Source: CAVSMC01 sp963798655
Lineage (GTDB): Bacteria > Pseudomonadota > Gammaproteobacteria > Burkholderiales > Casimicrobiaceae
DNA length: 64,000 bases
Direction: 5' to 3'
NCBI GenBank assembly: GCA_963798655.1
Contig: CAWCUH010000004.1
Span: forward strand, 682,001 to 746,000
The translations under genes were made by a program, and so were the position numbers. The notes beneath the pieces were generated by a model that saw only the letters and a list, made by a program, of their open reading frames with translations, was not told the DNA's origin and did not search any database. Of this stretch, positions 1 to 8,253 are shown in pieces (the stretch's first letter is position 1; every line of letters begins with the position of its first letter).

Positions 1-36
1 CGAGCCTTCTCCTTTCTGCCGCGCGACGCGGTGTAA
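1..36 (+). CDS. possible C-terminal tail of a gene cut by the window edge
   Basis: The first 36 bases read openly in frame 1 to a TAA, ending in the residues FLPRDAV. This is compatible with the 3' end of a plus-strand gene that starts outside the window, but eleven codons are too few to recognise a family. It could equally be chance. Confidence 0.2.
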   Translation, partial: RAFSFLPRDAV

Positions 37-172
37 GCGTTTTCGCCGCGCATGCAAGACTTACAGGCGGTTGCCGCAAGCGTATCCGATTTGCGCGCCC
101 ATTCAGGCGCGTGCATGCGGCATGGATGTTGCGACTCGAGCGAATCGACCCTCCGACGCTCGAGGAGCTTCA

Positions 173-388
173 ATGGAAGAGCAACGCAAACGCGACCGCG
201 CGGCGCCACCGCACCGGCGACGCAGCGTCGAGTCGGCGCGAAGCCGTGCCACGGACGCCGATTCGTCGGTGAACCCGTCTGCTGCGAAGCCGGCGACGCC
301 GCGCCGATCGACGACGGACCGCGACGGCGACCAGGCCGATCAGTCCACCCCGCATCGGCCCGGCGGCAGGGGGGACACGTCGCCATGA
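173..388 (+). CDS. small basic hypothetical protein (71 aa)
   Basis: An ATG at 173 has a good AGGAG Shine-Dalgarno at 163-167. The 71-residue product is very polar and rich in Arg, Asp and Ser, with no hydrophobic segment and no family I recognise. Its TGA overlaps the ATG of the next small frame (ATGA at 385-388), the arrangement expected for translational coupling. The site and the overlap are the only support. High-GC DNA produces many spurious frames, so this remains a candidate. Confidence 0.35.
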   Translation: MEEQRKRDRAAPPHRRRSVESARSRATDADSSVNPSAAKPATPRRSTTDRDGDQADQSTPHRPGGRGDTSP

Positions 389-654
389 TGCCCGCGAACG
401 CCACGATGCCGACGGTCGTCGATCCGCCGCCACAGTTGCCGGGCGACCCGACCCGCGGTATCGAGCACGAGCACCCGACGCCGTCGCCGACGGAGGTTCC
501 GGCCGAGCCGAAGCCGCCGCATCCGTCGCCCGATCCGAAGGAAGTGACCAGGGAGCCGCGCGCGCCGCATCCGAGCGAGCCGCGAACCTCGCACCCGGAG
601 CGCCGCTGGGCGCGGCGTTGCAGGATCAACGCCACGGTGCGCGCGATGCGCTGA
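385..654 (+). CDS. small Pro/His/Glu-rich hypothetical protein (89 aa)
   Basis: The frame starts at ATG 385 (or ATG 388), overlaps the preceding small frame by four bases and has a G-rich Shine-Dalgarno-like run at 369-374. The product is low complexity: repeated Pro-His-Pro and Glu-Pro-Arg patterns in the middle and an Arg-rich end, with no membrane segment. It lies 16 bp before the stress-protein-like gene at 671 on the same strand, so it may share its transcript. No function can be assigned. Confidence 0.35.
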   Translation: MMPANATMPTVVDPPPQLPGDPTRGIEHEHPTPSPTEVPAEPKPPHPSPDPKEVTREPRAPHPSEPRTSHPERRWARRCRINATVRAMR

Positions 655-670
655 AACGCGAGATCCCACG

Positions 671-1147
671 ATGACGACCATCATTGCCGGCCAATACGAC
701 ACGTTCGATGAAGCCGGGCTCGCAGCCGATCGACTGCGCGAGGCCGGCTTCGGCGCGCAGGCGATTTCCGTCTTCTTCAACGGCGCGCCCGGCAGGCACG
801 CGACGTTTCCGATCGGTGGCGACGAGTTCGCCGACCCCGAGGCGCACCCGCTCGGCAGGGGCGTCGGCGCGTACGTCGGCGGCCTCGCCGGCGCGGCGAG
901 CGAGTCGGAATCGCACGACGCGGAGGATCCGCACAGGGTGTGGCGGCGCCCCGCGGGCGTGATGGTCGCCGTCGCGATCGACGACCCGTCGCGCGAGCGC
1001 GCGGCGCTCGATGCCTTGCGCGATACCGGCGCCGAGAACATCGAGCAAGCCGAAGGCGAGATCCGCGACGGCAACTGGATCGATTTCGATCCCCTCGCTT
1101 CGCCGCGCCTGGTCGACGAGCCGCAGCGCTCAGCGCCCGCGGCGTGA
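671..1147 (+). CDS. general stress protein 17M-like domain protein
   Basis: A 158-residue protein beginning MTTIIAGQYDTFDEAGLAAD. This resembles the YflT / general-stress-17M type ferredoxin-like fold (a short beta strand, then a helix that sorts 'add/drop' residues), followed by a Gly/Ala-rich middle (about residues 55-80) and a second alpha-beta half. Relatives in betaproteobacteria usually have a longer glycine-zipper-like middle segment; here it is short and contains acidic residues. There is no signal peptide. The start codon has only a modest ribosome site (GAGAT). A role in stress response is inferred from the family name only; no ligand or partner is visible. Confidence 0.7.
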   Translation: MTTIIAGQYDTFDEAGLAADRLREAGFGAQAISVFFNGAPGRHATFPIGGDEFADPEAHPLGRGVGAYVGGLAGAASESESHDAEDPHRVWRRPAGVMVAVAIDDPSRERAALDALRDTGAENIEQAEGEIRDGNWIDFDPLASPRLVDEPQRSAPAA

Positions 1148-1177
1148 GCCGCGATGCGCGCGCTTGAGGAGAACGCC

Positions 1178-3868
1178 ATGACATCCGCCGTTGGAAGGTT
1201 GCTGCTCGCAGTCTGCGCATGCGTCGTCGCGCTGCCGGTGCTCGCCGATCCGCCCGCGCGCGTCGGTCGCCTGTCGCTCATCAGCGGCTCGGTGTCGCTC
1301 ACGCCGGCCGGGCTGGAGGACGAGTGGTCCGACGCCTACGTCAATCGTCCGATCACGATCGGCGATCGCCTTTGGACGTCGGATCGCAGCCGCGCGGAGA
1401 TCCGCATCGGTGCTGCGGGCGTGCGCCTCGACGAGCGCACAAGCGCCGACGTGCTCGACCTCGACGATCGCTACGTGCAGCTGCGACTCGGCGAGGGCAG
1501 GCTCGCGCTGCACATCGGCTCGATGGTGCGCGGCGGCACGTACGAGATCGACACGCCCGGCGCGGCGGTGCTGATCCGCGCGCCCGGCACGTATCGGATC
1601 GACGTGCGCCCCGACGCAGACGTGACGACGCTGATCGTGCGCGAAGGTGAAGCCGAACTGAGCGGCAGCCAGTCGAGCGTGCAGGTGCGGCGCGGCGAGG
1701 TCGTCGAGTTCGTCGACGGCGGGCAGTCGTACGGCTACTACTCGCTCGGCAGGGACGACGATTTCGACCGCTTCTACCTCGCGCGCATCGCGCGCGACGA
1801 TCGCCGCGTGCCGCGTTACGTTTCCGTCGACATGACGGGCTACGAGGACCTGGACGAGTACGGCACGTGGTCGAACGTCTCGCAGTACGGCAACGTCTGG
1901 TTCCCGTCTCGCGTCGACGCGGCGTGGGCGCCGTATCGCGACGGCCGCTGGATCTGGCTCGAGCCCTGGGGCTGGACGTGGGTGGACAACGAGCCGTGGG
2001 GCTTCGCGCCGTTCCACTACGGTCGCTGGGTGCGCGTGCGCGATCGCTGGGGCTGGGCGCCCGGCGACGTGCAGGCTCGACCGGTGTACGCGCCGGCGCT
2101 GGTCGCCTGGGTCGGTGGTTCCGGGTTCAGCGTATCGGCGTCGAGCGGCGCAACGCCGGTCGTTGGCTGGTTTCCGCTCGCCTATCGCGAGCCCTACATC
2201 CCGTGGTACGAAACGTCGCCGGCGTACGCGCGGGCGGTGAACGTGCAGGCGCACGTGACGAACATCAGCGTCACGCAGTTCCGCTACGCGTATCGCAACG
2301 ACCCGGTGGCGGTGACCGCCGTGCCGTCGACGGTCGTCGTGCAGGCGCAGCCGGTCGCGCGCGCGCTCGTCGCGCTGCCGCCACAGCGGCTCGCGCAAGC
2401 TCCGGTGGTCGCCGGCGCGGCGCCGGTGGCGCCGACCCGGCAGAGCGTCGTCGTGCATGCGGCTGCCGCCAAGCCGCCCCCGGCGGTCGTCGCGCGGCGC
2501 GTCGTCGCCGTGCAGGCACCGCCAGCCGCGCCGCCGACGTTCGCCGAGCGCGAGCGTGCGGTGAGGCAGCACGGCGCGCAGCCGTTCAGGGTGCAGGCGC
2601 TCGCGCCCGCGCAGCCTGGCGCCGCACGCGCCGGCTCGAACTCGCGCGGCGCAGCCGGTGCGGCGCCGTCCGCGCCGGCCGAGCGGGCCGGAGCCCCGAA
2701 CGCGCCGGGCAAGGCCGCGAGCACGCCAAGCGCACCCAATGCGGCAACCGCCACCGCGACGGTCGCCTCCGTGCAAGTGATCAAGCCGGCTGCCGCGCGT
2801 GAGCGGGCGGCCGGAGCGCCGCCGCCGGCGCACGCGGGCGCTGCGCCGGCTCCTCCGCCGCCTCCGACGGCAGGGGCGCCGATCGGCGCCGGAGCGCCGA
2901 CCGCCTCCGCGAGGCCCGGTGCGCAGCCACCGAGTGCAGCGAAGTCGGAGCAGGAGGCGCCGAAGGCGGCGGCCGAAGCGGCGAAGTCGCCGCGTGACAC
3001 CGCCAACGCGGCTGCCGCACCTCCAAAGGGCGCGGCCGAAGGGCCGAAGGCAGCGCTCGAGCCTCCGAAGGGCGCGCCCGAGGCATCGAAGGCAGCGGCT
3101 GAATCGCCGAGGGCCGAGGCACCGAAGGTGGCCCCCGAGCCGCCGAAAGGACCGGCGGAGGGCAAGGGCCCGGGCCGCCAACCCTCGAGCGAACGTACGC
3201 CACCCGGCACCGCTGCGCCTGCCGAACGCACGACGCCGCCGGCGCCCGTGATGCCGCCGCGCGAAGCGGCGCCGACGCCGCGCGCCGCACCGGCCTCACC
3301 CGCCGAACGCGCGACGCGACCCGGTGCCGAGCGTTCGACGCAGGATGCGAACGGTCGCGCGTCGCCGCCGGGACGCGAGAACGCGCCGCCGCGAGCGGTC
3401 GCGCCGACGATGCCCGTCGAGCGCTCGGCGCCCCCGCCCGAGCCTGCGGCACCGAAGCCTCCGATGCCCGCGGTGGCCGGACCGGTCGAGCGAAGCGCGA
3501 CGCCGGTGCCGCAACGAGCGCCGGCACGCACACCCGAGCGGAATGCGCCGGCCGCCGCTGAACGCGCCGCCCCGGCGGCAGCGCCGGCACCCGAGCGCAG
3601 TGCGCCGCCGGCCGCCGTTGAACGCGCCGCCCCGCCAGCACCGCCGACGCCGCGCGGCCCGCCTGTCGAGCGGGCGCCGACCCCGGCTCCGCAAGCTGCT
3701 CCAGCTCCCCGGGCGGCGCCGTCGCCGCAACCTGCGCGCGCCGCGCCGCCTTCGCCGAACGGCGCCCCGGCTACGCCGCCCCGCGGCGACAGCACCGAAC
3801 ATGCGAAGGGTAAGGGTCCGGAAAAGGGCAAAGGCGCCGACGACAAGCGCGAAACGCCCGGCGGTTGA
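1178..3868 (+). CDS. secreted FecR-domain / DUF6600 protein with long Pro/Ala-rich tail
   Basis: The ATG at 1178 is preceded by TTGAGGAGA, which decides this start over an upstream GTG/ATG. The 896-residue product has a signal peptide (residues 1-23, cut near VLADPP), a FecR-like beta domain (about 30-180) and a tryptophan-rich block (about 215-330) with repeated W-x-P-Y, G-R-W and W-G-W-A-P motifs, as in DUF6600 proteins. From about residue 380 to the end it is almost pure Pro, Ala, Glu, Lys and Arg with imperfect repeats of the type P-P-K-G-A-x-E and A-P-x-E-R. It is probably periplasmic or cell-surface. FecR domains usually act in signalling to anti-sigma systems, but no sigma or anti-sigma gene is adjacent, so that role is not supported here. 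Confidence 0.85.
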   Translation: MTSAVGRLLLAVCACVVALPVLADPPARVGRLSLISGSVSLTPAGLEDEWSDAYVNRPITIGDRLWTSDRSRAEIRIGAAGVRLDERTSADVLDLDDRYVQLRLGEGRLALHIGSMVRGGTYEIDTPGAAVLIRAPGTYRIDVRPDADVTTLIVREGEAELSGSQSSVQVRRGEVVEFVDGGQSYGYYSLGRDDDFDRFYLARIARDDRRVPRYVSVDMTGYEDLDEYGTWSNVSQYGNVWFPSRVDAAWAPYRDGRWIWLEPWGWTWVDNEPWGFAPFHYGRWVRVRDRWGWAPGDVQARPVYAPALVAWVGGSGFSVSASSGATPVVGWFPLAYREPYIPWYETSPAYARAVNVQAHVTNISVTQFRYAYRNDPVAVTAVPSTVVVQAQPVARALVALPPQRLAQAPVVAGAAPVAPTRQSVVVHAAAAKPPPAVVARRVVAVQAPPAAPPTFAERERAVRQHGAQPFRVQALAPAQPGAARAGSNSRGAAGAAPSAPAERAGAPNAPGKAASTPSAPNAATATATVASVQVIKPAAARERAAGAPPPAHAGAAPAPPPPPTAGAPIGAGAPTASARPGAQPPSAAKSEQEAPKAAAEAAKSPRDTANAAAAPPKGAAEGPKAALEPPKGAPEASKAAAESPRAEAPKVAPEPPKGPAEGKGPGRQPSSERTPPGTAAPAERTTPPAPVMPPREAAPTPRAAPASPAERATRPGAERSTQDANGRASPPGRENAPPRAVAPTMPVERSAPPPEPAAPKPPMPAVAGPVERSATPVPQRAPARTPERNAPAAAERAAPAAAPAPERSAPPAAVERAAPPAPPTPRGPPVERAPTPAPQAAPAPRAAPSPQPARAAPPSPNGAPATPPRGDSTEHAKGKGPEKGKGADDKRETPGG

Positions 3869-3958
3869 ACGGCTTCCTCGGGTCGCGCCGACCGCGGCTG
3901 CGCGCCCGGCGGTGCGACGCGACTGCGGTAGCATGGCGGTCCGCATCGGCAGGCCGCC

Positions 3959-4933
3959 ATGGACTTCGCATTCATCGTCGATCCGCTGCCCTCGCTCAAG
4001 GCCTACAAGGACACGAGCATCGCGATGATGCGCGCGCTTGCCGCGCGCGGGCATTCGATCCATGCGCTCGGTCCGGCCGACCTGTACTGGGACGACCGCC
4101 GCACGTATGCGTCGACCGTCGCTCTCACGCTGAAGGACGACGACCACGACTGGTACGAGGCCGCCGAGGCGGTGCAGCGTCCGCTCGCGTCGTTCGCGGC
4201 GGTGCTGCAGCGCAAGGACCCGCCGTTCGACATGGAATACGTCTACGCGACGTACGTGCTCGAGATCGCGGAGCGCGAAGGCGCGCGCGTGTTCAACCGG
4301 CCGCGCGCGATCCGCGACTACAACGAGAAGTTCGCGATCGCCAAATTCGCCGATTTCATCGCGCCGACGCTCGTCGCCCGCGATGCCGCGCGGCTGCACG
4401 CGTTCATCGACCTGCACGGTGACGTCATCCTGAAGCCGCTCGATGGCATGGGCGGCACGTCGATCTTCCGCGTGCGCCGCGACGATCCGAACCGCAACGT
4501 GATCGTCGAGACGGTGAGCCGCCTCGGCGAGCGCACGGTGATGGCGCAGCAATACATCCCGGCGATCTCCGACGGCGACAAGCGCGTGATCCTGATCGCC
4601 GGCGAGCCGGTTCCGTACGCGCTCGCGCGCATCCCGAAGGCAGGCGAGACGCGCGGCAACCTCGCTGCCGGCGGCCGCGGCGTCGCGCAGCCGCTCACCG
4701 CGCGCGAGCGGGAGATCGCGACGTCGATCGGCCCGACGCTCGCCGCCGACGGCTTGTTGGTCGTGGGGCTCGACGTCATCGGCGGCTACTTGACCGAGGT
4801 GAACGTCACGAGCCCCACGTGCTTCGTCGAGATCGCCGAGCAAAGCGGCTTCGATGTCGCCGCGATGTTCGCCGACAAGCTCGTCGCCTCCGTGACGTGC
4901 GACACGAATCGGAACGGCGCGCGCGCTCGATGA
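3959..4933 (+). CDS. gshB: glutathione synthetase
   Basis: Cytoplasmic ATP-grasp ligase joining gamma-glutamylcysteine and glycine to make glutathione (EC 6.3.2.3). The 324-residue length matches the proteobacterial GshB family. Visible features are the N-terminal substrate domain with the conserved ATYVLEIAER region, the ATP-grasp glycine loop KPLDGMGGTS (about residue 159), GDKRVILI, and the metal-binding EVNVTSPT near residue 280. The start ATG follows a short upstream region with a possible TAGCAT -10 box. In many betaproteobacteria gshA lies immediately upstream; here that position is taken by the FecR-like gene, so gshA must be elsewhere. The PTS genes downstream in the same direction are the usual neighbours. 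Confidence 0.97.
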   Translation: MDFAFIVDPLPSLKAYKDTSIAMMRALAARGHSIHALGPADLYWDDRRTYASTVALTLKDDDHDWYEAAEAVQRPLASFAAVLQRKDPPFDMEYVYATYVLEIAEREGARVFNRPRAIRDYNEKFAIAKFADFIAPTLVARDAARLHAFIDLHGDVILKPLDGMGGTSIFRVRRDDPNRNVIVETVSRLGERTVMAQQYIPAISDGDKRVILIAGEPVPYALARIPKAGETRGNLAAGGRGVAQPLTAREREIATSIGPTLAADGLLVVGLDVIGGYLTEVNVTSPTCFVEIAEQSGFDVAAMFADKLVASVTCDTNRNGARAR

Positions 4934-5008
4934 CGCAGCTTGCAATTGCGCGCCCGAAACCCTACTTTCTACCGTGTTACCATTGAAGGCGACCCCGCGC
5001 GCCACGCC

Positions 5009-5422
5009 ATGATCGGCATCCTGATCGTCGCGCACGACAACCTCGGCGACAGTCTCGTCAAGGCGGTCACCCATGTGCTTGGTACGCGACCTCCGCAGTT
5101 CGAGGTGCTCTCCGTCGCCGCCACCGACGACCCGGCGCTGCTGCTCGCGGGTGCGCGCGAGCAGGTGCGCCGCCTCGACACCGGCGACGGCGTGCTCGTG
5201 TTCTCCGATATCTACGGCGCGACGCCGTGCAATCTCGTCTGCAAGCTGCTCCAGAGCGACCACGTCGAAGGCATCGCCGGCGTGAGCCTGCCGATGCTCG
5301 TGCGCGCGTTCACGTACCGCACGCGCGGCCTCGACATGATGGTGAAGAAGGCCGTCTCGGGCGGCTGCGAAGGCGTGCTGCACATCCAATCGGATCCGGT
5401 TCATGCAGCAACGCGAGGTTGA
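5009..5422 (+). CDS. PTS EIIA component, mannose-type
   Basis: A 137-residue EIIA of the mannose/fructose (ManX) fold. The phosphorylatable histidine is His9 in ILIVAHDNLG, and the second active-site region is DIYGATPCN around residues 70-78. ATG 5009 was chosen because the upstream extension in the same frame has no family similarity. It overlaps ptsH by 20 bp. With HPr and EI but no EIIB, EIIC or EIID in sight, this is probably the regulatory phosphorelay EIIA common in betaproteobacteria rather than a sugar importer. A weak promoter (TTGCAA at 4940, 17-bp spacer, TACTTT) can be drawn upstream. Confidence 0.92.
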   Translation: MIGILIVAHDNLGDSLVKAVTHVLGTRPPQFEVLSVAATDDPALLLAGAREQVRRLDTGDGVLVFSDIYGATPCNLVCKLLQSDHVEGIAGVSLPMLVRAFTYRTRGLDMMVKKAVSGGCEGVLHIQSDPVHAATRG

Positions 5423-5672
5423 GATCGTCAACAAGCTGGGGCTGCACGCCCGCGCGTCGGCGAAGCTCACGCAACTCGCGGCGAAGTACGAGAGCAACGT
5501 CATGATGTCGCGCAACGGCCGCAAGGTGAACGCGAAGAGCATCATGGGGGTGATGATGCTCGCCGCCGGCAAAGGCGCGCGGGTCACGCTCGAAACCGAC
5601 GGCCCCGACGAGTCCGAGGCGATCGACGCGCTTTGCGCGCTGATCGTCGACTGCTTCGGCGAAGGATCGTGA
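5403..5672 (+). CDS. ptsH: phosphocarrier protein HPr
   Basis: Small cytoplasmic phosphocarrier of 89 residues. The active-site His15 sits in KLGLHARAS, and the regulatory Ser46 in NAKSIMGVMML, the site used by HPr kinase/phosphorylase where that enzyme exists (no hprK in this window). It receives phosphate from EI, encoded 39 bp downstream, and passes it to the EIIA encoded upstream, with which it overlaps by 20 bp. This strongly suggests one operon with translational coupling. Confidence 0.96.
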   Translation: MQQREVEIVNKLGLHARASAKLTQLAAKYESNVMMSRNGRKVNAKSIMGVMMLAAGKGARVTLETDGPDESEAIDALCALIVDCFGEGS

Positions 5673-5711
5673 CGCGCGTGCCGGCGCACGCGCGAAGCCA
5701 CGGCCCCTGAC

Positions 5712-7448
5712 ATGGCGAGCTTCGCGCTGCACGGCATCGGCGTATCGAGCGGCATCGCGATCGGCCGCGCGCAGCTCGTGTCGCATGCGACGCTCGAGGT
5801 CGCGCACTACTCGATCCCGGCGAGCCGTGTCGACGCCGAGATCGCCCGTTTCCAGAACGCGCTCGACGACGTCAAGCGCGATCTCGAGGCGCTGCACACG
5901 GCGATGACCGGCGGCGACGCGCCGGCCGAGTTCGGTGCGTTCCTCGACGTGCACTGGATGATCCTCACCGATCCGACGCTCGCCGAGGCGCCGAAGCGCA
6001 TCATCGCCGAGCAGCGCTGCAACGCCGAGTGGGCGCTCACGCAGCAGATGAACGTGCTGGTCGAGCAGTTCGACCAGATCGAGGACCCGTACCTGCGCGA
6101 GCGGCGTGCCGACGTCGTGCAGGTCGTCGAGCGCGTGCTGAAGCGGCTGCTCGGCAAGCCGGGCGCGATCGTGCCGACGAACGGCGAGCAGCACACGATC
6201 CTGGTCGCGCACGACTTGTCGCCGGCCGACGTGATCCAGTTCAAGCAGCACCGCTTCGCGGCGTTCCTGACCGACGTCGGCGGCGTCACCTCGCACACGG
6301 CGATCGTCGCGCGGAGCCTCAACGTGCCCGCGGTCGTCGCGACGCACAACGCGAGGCAGCTGATCCGCGAGAACGAGCTGCTGATCGTCGACGGCACGCA
6401 TCATGTCGTCATCGTCAATCCCGACAAGGCGGTGCTCGCCGAGTACCGCCACAAGCAGGGCGAGCACGAGGTCGAGCGCGCGAAGCTGAAGCGGTTCAGG
6501 ACGAAGCTCGCGACGACGCTCGACGGATCGCGCGTCGAGCTGAACGCGAACATCGAGCTGCCCGAGGATCTCGACCAGGCGATCGAGAACGGCGCAATGG
6601 GCATCGGGCTGTTCCGGTCCGAGTTCCTGTACCTCAATCGCGAAGGCCTGCCCACCGAGGACGAGCAGTTCCTCGCGTACCGGCGCGTCGCCGAAGGCAT
6701 GGCGGGCAAGTCGGTGGTCATCCGCACGTTCGATCTCGGCGCCGACAAGACGAAGCACGGACTCGACGGTCTTGCGCGCGTCGCGCCGAATCCGGCGCTT
6801 GGCCTGCGCGCCGTACGCTTCTGCCTCGCCGAGCCGCGGCTGTTCCTCACGCAACTGCGCGCGATCCTGCGCGCCTCGCATTACGGCGAGATCAAGATCC
6901 TGGTGCCGATGCTCGCATCGGTGTCCGAGATCGACCAGACGCTCGCGCTGCTCGCGCAGGCGAAGGAAACGCTGCGCGAGCAGGGCGTTCCGTTCGACTC
7001 GGCAATCGAGGTCGGCGGCATGATCGAGATCCCGGCGGCGGCGCTCGCAATCCAGTCGTTTCTCGCGCGGCTCGACTTCCTGTCGATCGGCACGAACGAT
7101 CTCATCCAGTACACGCTCGCCGTCGATCGTGCCGACGATGCCGTGGCGCACCTGTACGATCCGCTGCACCCGGCGGTGCTGAAGCTGCTCGCGTTCGCGA
7201 TCGCCGCGGCGAACAAGGCGCGCAAGCCCATCGCCGTGTGCGGCGAGATGGCGGGCGAGCCGCGACTCACGCGGCTGCTGCTCGGCCTCGGGCTGCGCAA
7301 CTTCTCCATGCATCCGGCGCATCTGCTGGAGATCAAGCAGCGCGTGCTCGTGAGCGATTGCCGCCAGATCAGCCCGGCGGTCGCGCGGATGCGTCGCATC
7401 GACGATCCGGCGAAAATCGCCGCGGCGCTCGATCGGCTGAACCAGTGA
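5712..7448 (+). CDS. ptsI: phosphoenolpyruvate-protein phosphotransferase (PTS enzyme I)
   Basis: Transfers phosphate from PEP to HPr (EC 2.7.3.9). The 578-residue protein has the HPr-binding helical domain (about 30-145), the swivelling domain with phospho-His195 in GGVTSHTAIVAR, and a C-terminal PEP-binding TIM barrel. The barrel carries FRSEFLYLNR, the IGTNDLIQYTLAVDR region and the catalytic Cys510 in CGEMAGEP. It follows ptsH in the same direction. All catalytic residues are present, so the EI-HPr-EIIA relay should be functional. Confidence 0.97.
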   Translation: MASFALHGIGVSSGIAIGRAQLVSHATLEVAHYSIPASRVDAEIARFQNALDDVKRDLEALHTAMTGGDAPAEFGAFLDVHWMILTDPTLAEAPKRIIAEQRCNAEWALTQQMNVLVEQFDQIEDPYLRERRADVVQVVERVLKRLLGKPGAIVPTNGEQHTILVAHDLSPADVIQFKQHRFAAFLTDVGGVTSHTAIVARSLNVPAVVATHNARQLIRENELLIVDGTHHVVIVNPDKAVLAEYRHKQGEHEVERAKLKRFRTKLATTLDGSRVELNANIELPEDLDQAIENGAMGIGLFRSEFLYLNREGLPTEDEQFLAYRRVAEGMAGKSVVIRTFDLGADKTKHGLDGLARVAPNPALGLRAVRFCLAEPRLFLTQLRAILRASHYGEIKILVPMLASVSEIDQTLALLAQAKETLREQGVPFDSAIEVGGMIEIPAAALAIQSFLARLDFLSIGTNDLIQYTLAVDRADDAVAHLYDPLHPAVLKLLAFAIAAANKARKPIAVCGEMAGEPRLTRLLLGLGLRNFSMHPAHLLEIKQRVLVSDCRQISPAVARMRRIDDPAKIAAALDRLNQ

Positions 7449-7516
7449 GCGGCGGAATAGCGCGGCGCGGCGTCGTGTTATCGACCGTCGTGTGCCGTCG
7501 ACATCCGCAGCTCCAC

Positions 7517-8005
7517 GTGATCGCCCGGGTCGTGTGGCTCGCGTTCGCGCTCGTCACGCACGTCGCCGCGGCTGCCGCCGTAGGCGATGCCGCGCCGCCG
7601 TTCTCGCTGCCCACCGCGAGCGGCGAGGCCGTCGTGCTCGACAGGCTGCGCGGCAAGGTCGTCTACGTCGATTTCTGGGCCTCGTGGTGCGGGCCGTGCA
7701 AGCGCTCGTTCCCCTGGATGAATGCGATGCACGACAAGTACGGCGCGCGCGGTCTTGCGATCGTCGCGATCAACGTCGACAGGAAGCGCGCCGATGCCGA
7801 GCGCTTCCTCGCTCAAGTGCCGGCGAGCTTTGCCGTCGTGTACGACGCCGCCGGCGCGACGCCGTCCGCCTACGCGGTGCGCGCAATGCCGAGCTCGTAC
7901 ATCGTCGATGCGAGCGGCAGGATCGTCGACGTGGAGCTCGGCTTCCGCGACGATGCGACGGCGGCGCTGGAGGAGAAGATCCGCGCACTGCTCGTTGCGA
8001 AGTGA
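7517..8005 (+). CDS. TlpA-like periplasmic thioredoxin
   Basis: A thioredoxin-fold protein of the TlpA/ResA type: signal sequence (about residues 1-22, ending VAAAAA), the redox motif WCGPCK preceded by VDFWAS, and the cis-Pro region AMPSSYIVD. It should be exported and act as a thiol reductant or oxidant in the periplasm. No ATG is available. GTG 7517 gives a clean signal peptide, but GTG 7475, 7490 and 7532 are alternatives. It is the first of four genes (thioredoxin, DUF4266 lipoprotein, DUF3570, ApbE) in the same direction with short gaps. The family context suggests it services Cys residues of a partner in this cluster, possibly the Cys-rich end of the lipoprotein. Confidence 0.85.
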   Translation: MIARVVWLAFALVTHVAAAAAVGDAAPPFSLPTASGEAVVLDRLRGKVVYVDFWASWCGPCKRSFPWMNAMHDKYGARGLAIVAINVDRKRADAERFLAQVPASFAVVYDAAGATPSAYAVRAMPSSYIVDASGRIVDVELGFRDDATAALEEKIRALLVAK

Positions 8006-8031
8006 CGGCGATCATCGCGCGGGGAAACGCA

Positions 8032-8253
8032 ATGGCCACTTGTCGAACGATCGTCATCGTGCTGGTCGCGACGCTCGCCGGGTGCGCCTCGTACGCGCCG
8101 CCGCAGCCGTGGGAAAAGGGCACGCTCGCGAAGCCCGAGATGCAGATCGGCGCCGACCCGCTCGGCGCGAAGCTCGACGATCACGTCTATGCGAGCAAGG
8201 AAGCCGTCACCGGCGGCAGCGGTGTTGGCGGAGGCGGATGTGGATGTAATTGA
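8032..8253 (+). CDS. DUF4266 small lipoprotein
   Basis: A 73-residue lipoprotein. After a hydrophobic signal the lipobox-like LAGC places the acylated Cys at about residue 18. The mature part has the W-E-K-G-x-L-A-K-P-x-M motif typical of DUF4266 and a Gly-rich tail ending GGGGCGCN, whose two closely spaced cysteines are conserved in what I recall of this family. The ATG at 8032 has GGGGAAA eight bases upstream. It sits 26 bp after the thioredoxin gene and overlaps the start of the DUF3570 gene. The function is unknown; the C-terminal Cys pair could be a thioredoxin substrate or metal site (inference). Confidence 0.82.
   Translation: MATCRTIVIVLVATLAGCASYAPPQPWEKGTLAKPEMQIGADPLGAKLDDHVYASKEAVTGGSGVGGGGCGCN

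Noticed and set aside
2284..3999. Long antisense frames opposite the FecR/DUF6600 tail
   Set aside because: Gly/Ala/Arg low complexity mirrors the Pro/Ala repeats of the real gene, and no ribosome site or family was seen.
4940..5008. N-terminal extension of the PTS EIIA frame
   Set aside because: The 23 extra residues have no family similarity; ATG 5009 gives the conserved EIIA start.
8189..8239. ATG 8189 as the start of the DUF3570 gene
   Set aside because: It would overlap the lipoprotein gene by 65 bp in a region whose codon pattern belongs to the lipoprotein; GTG 8240 with GGAGG is preferred, though not proven.
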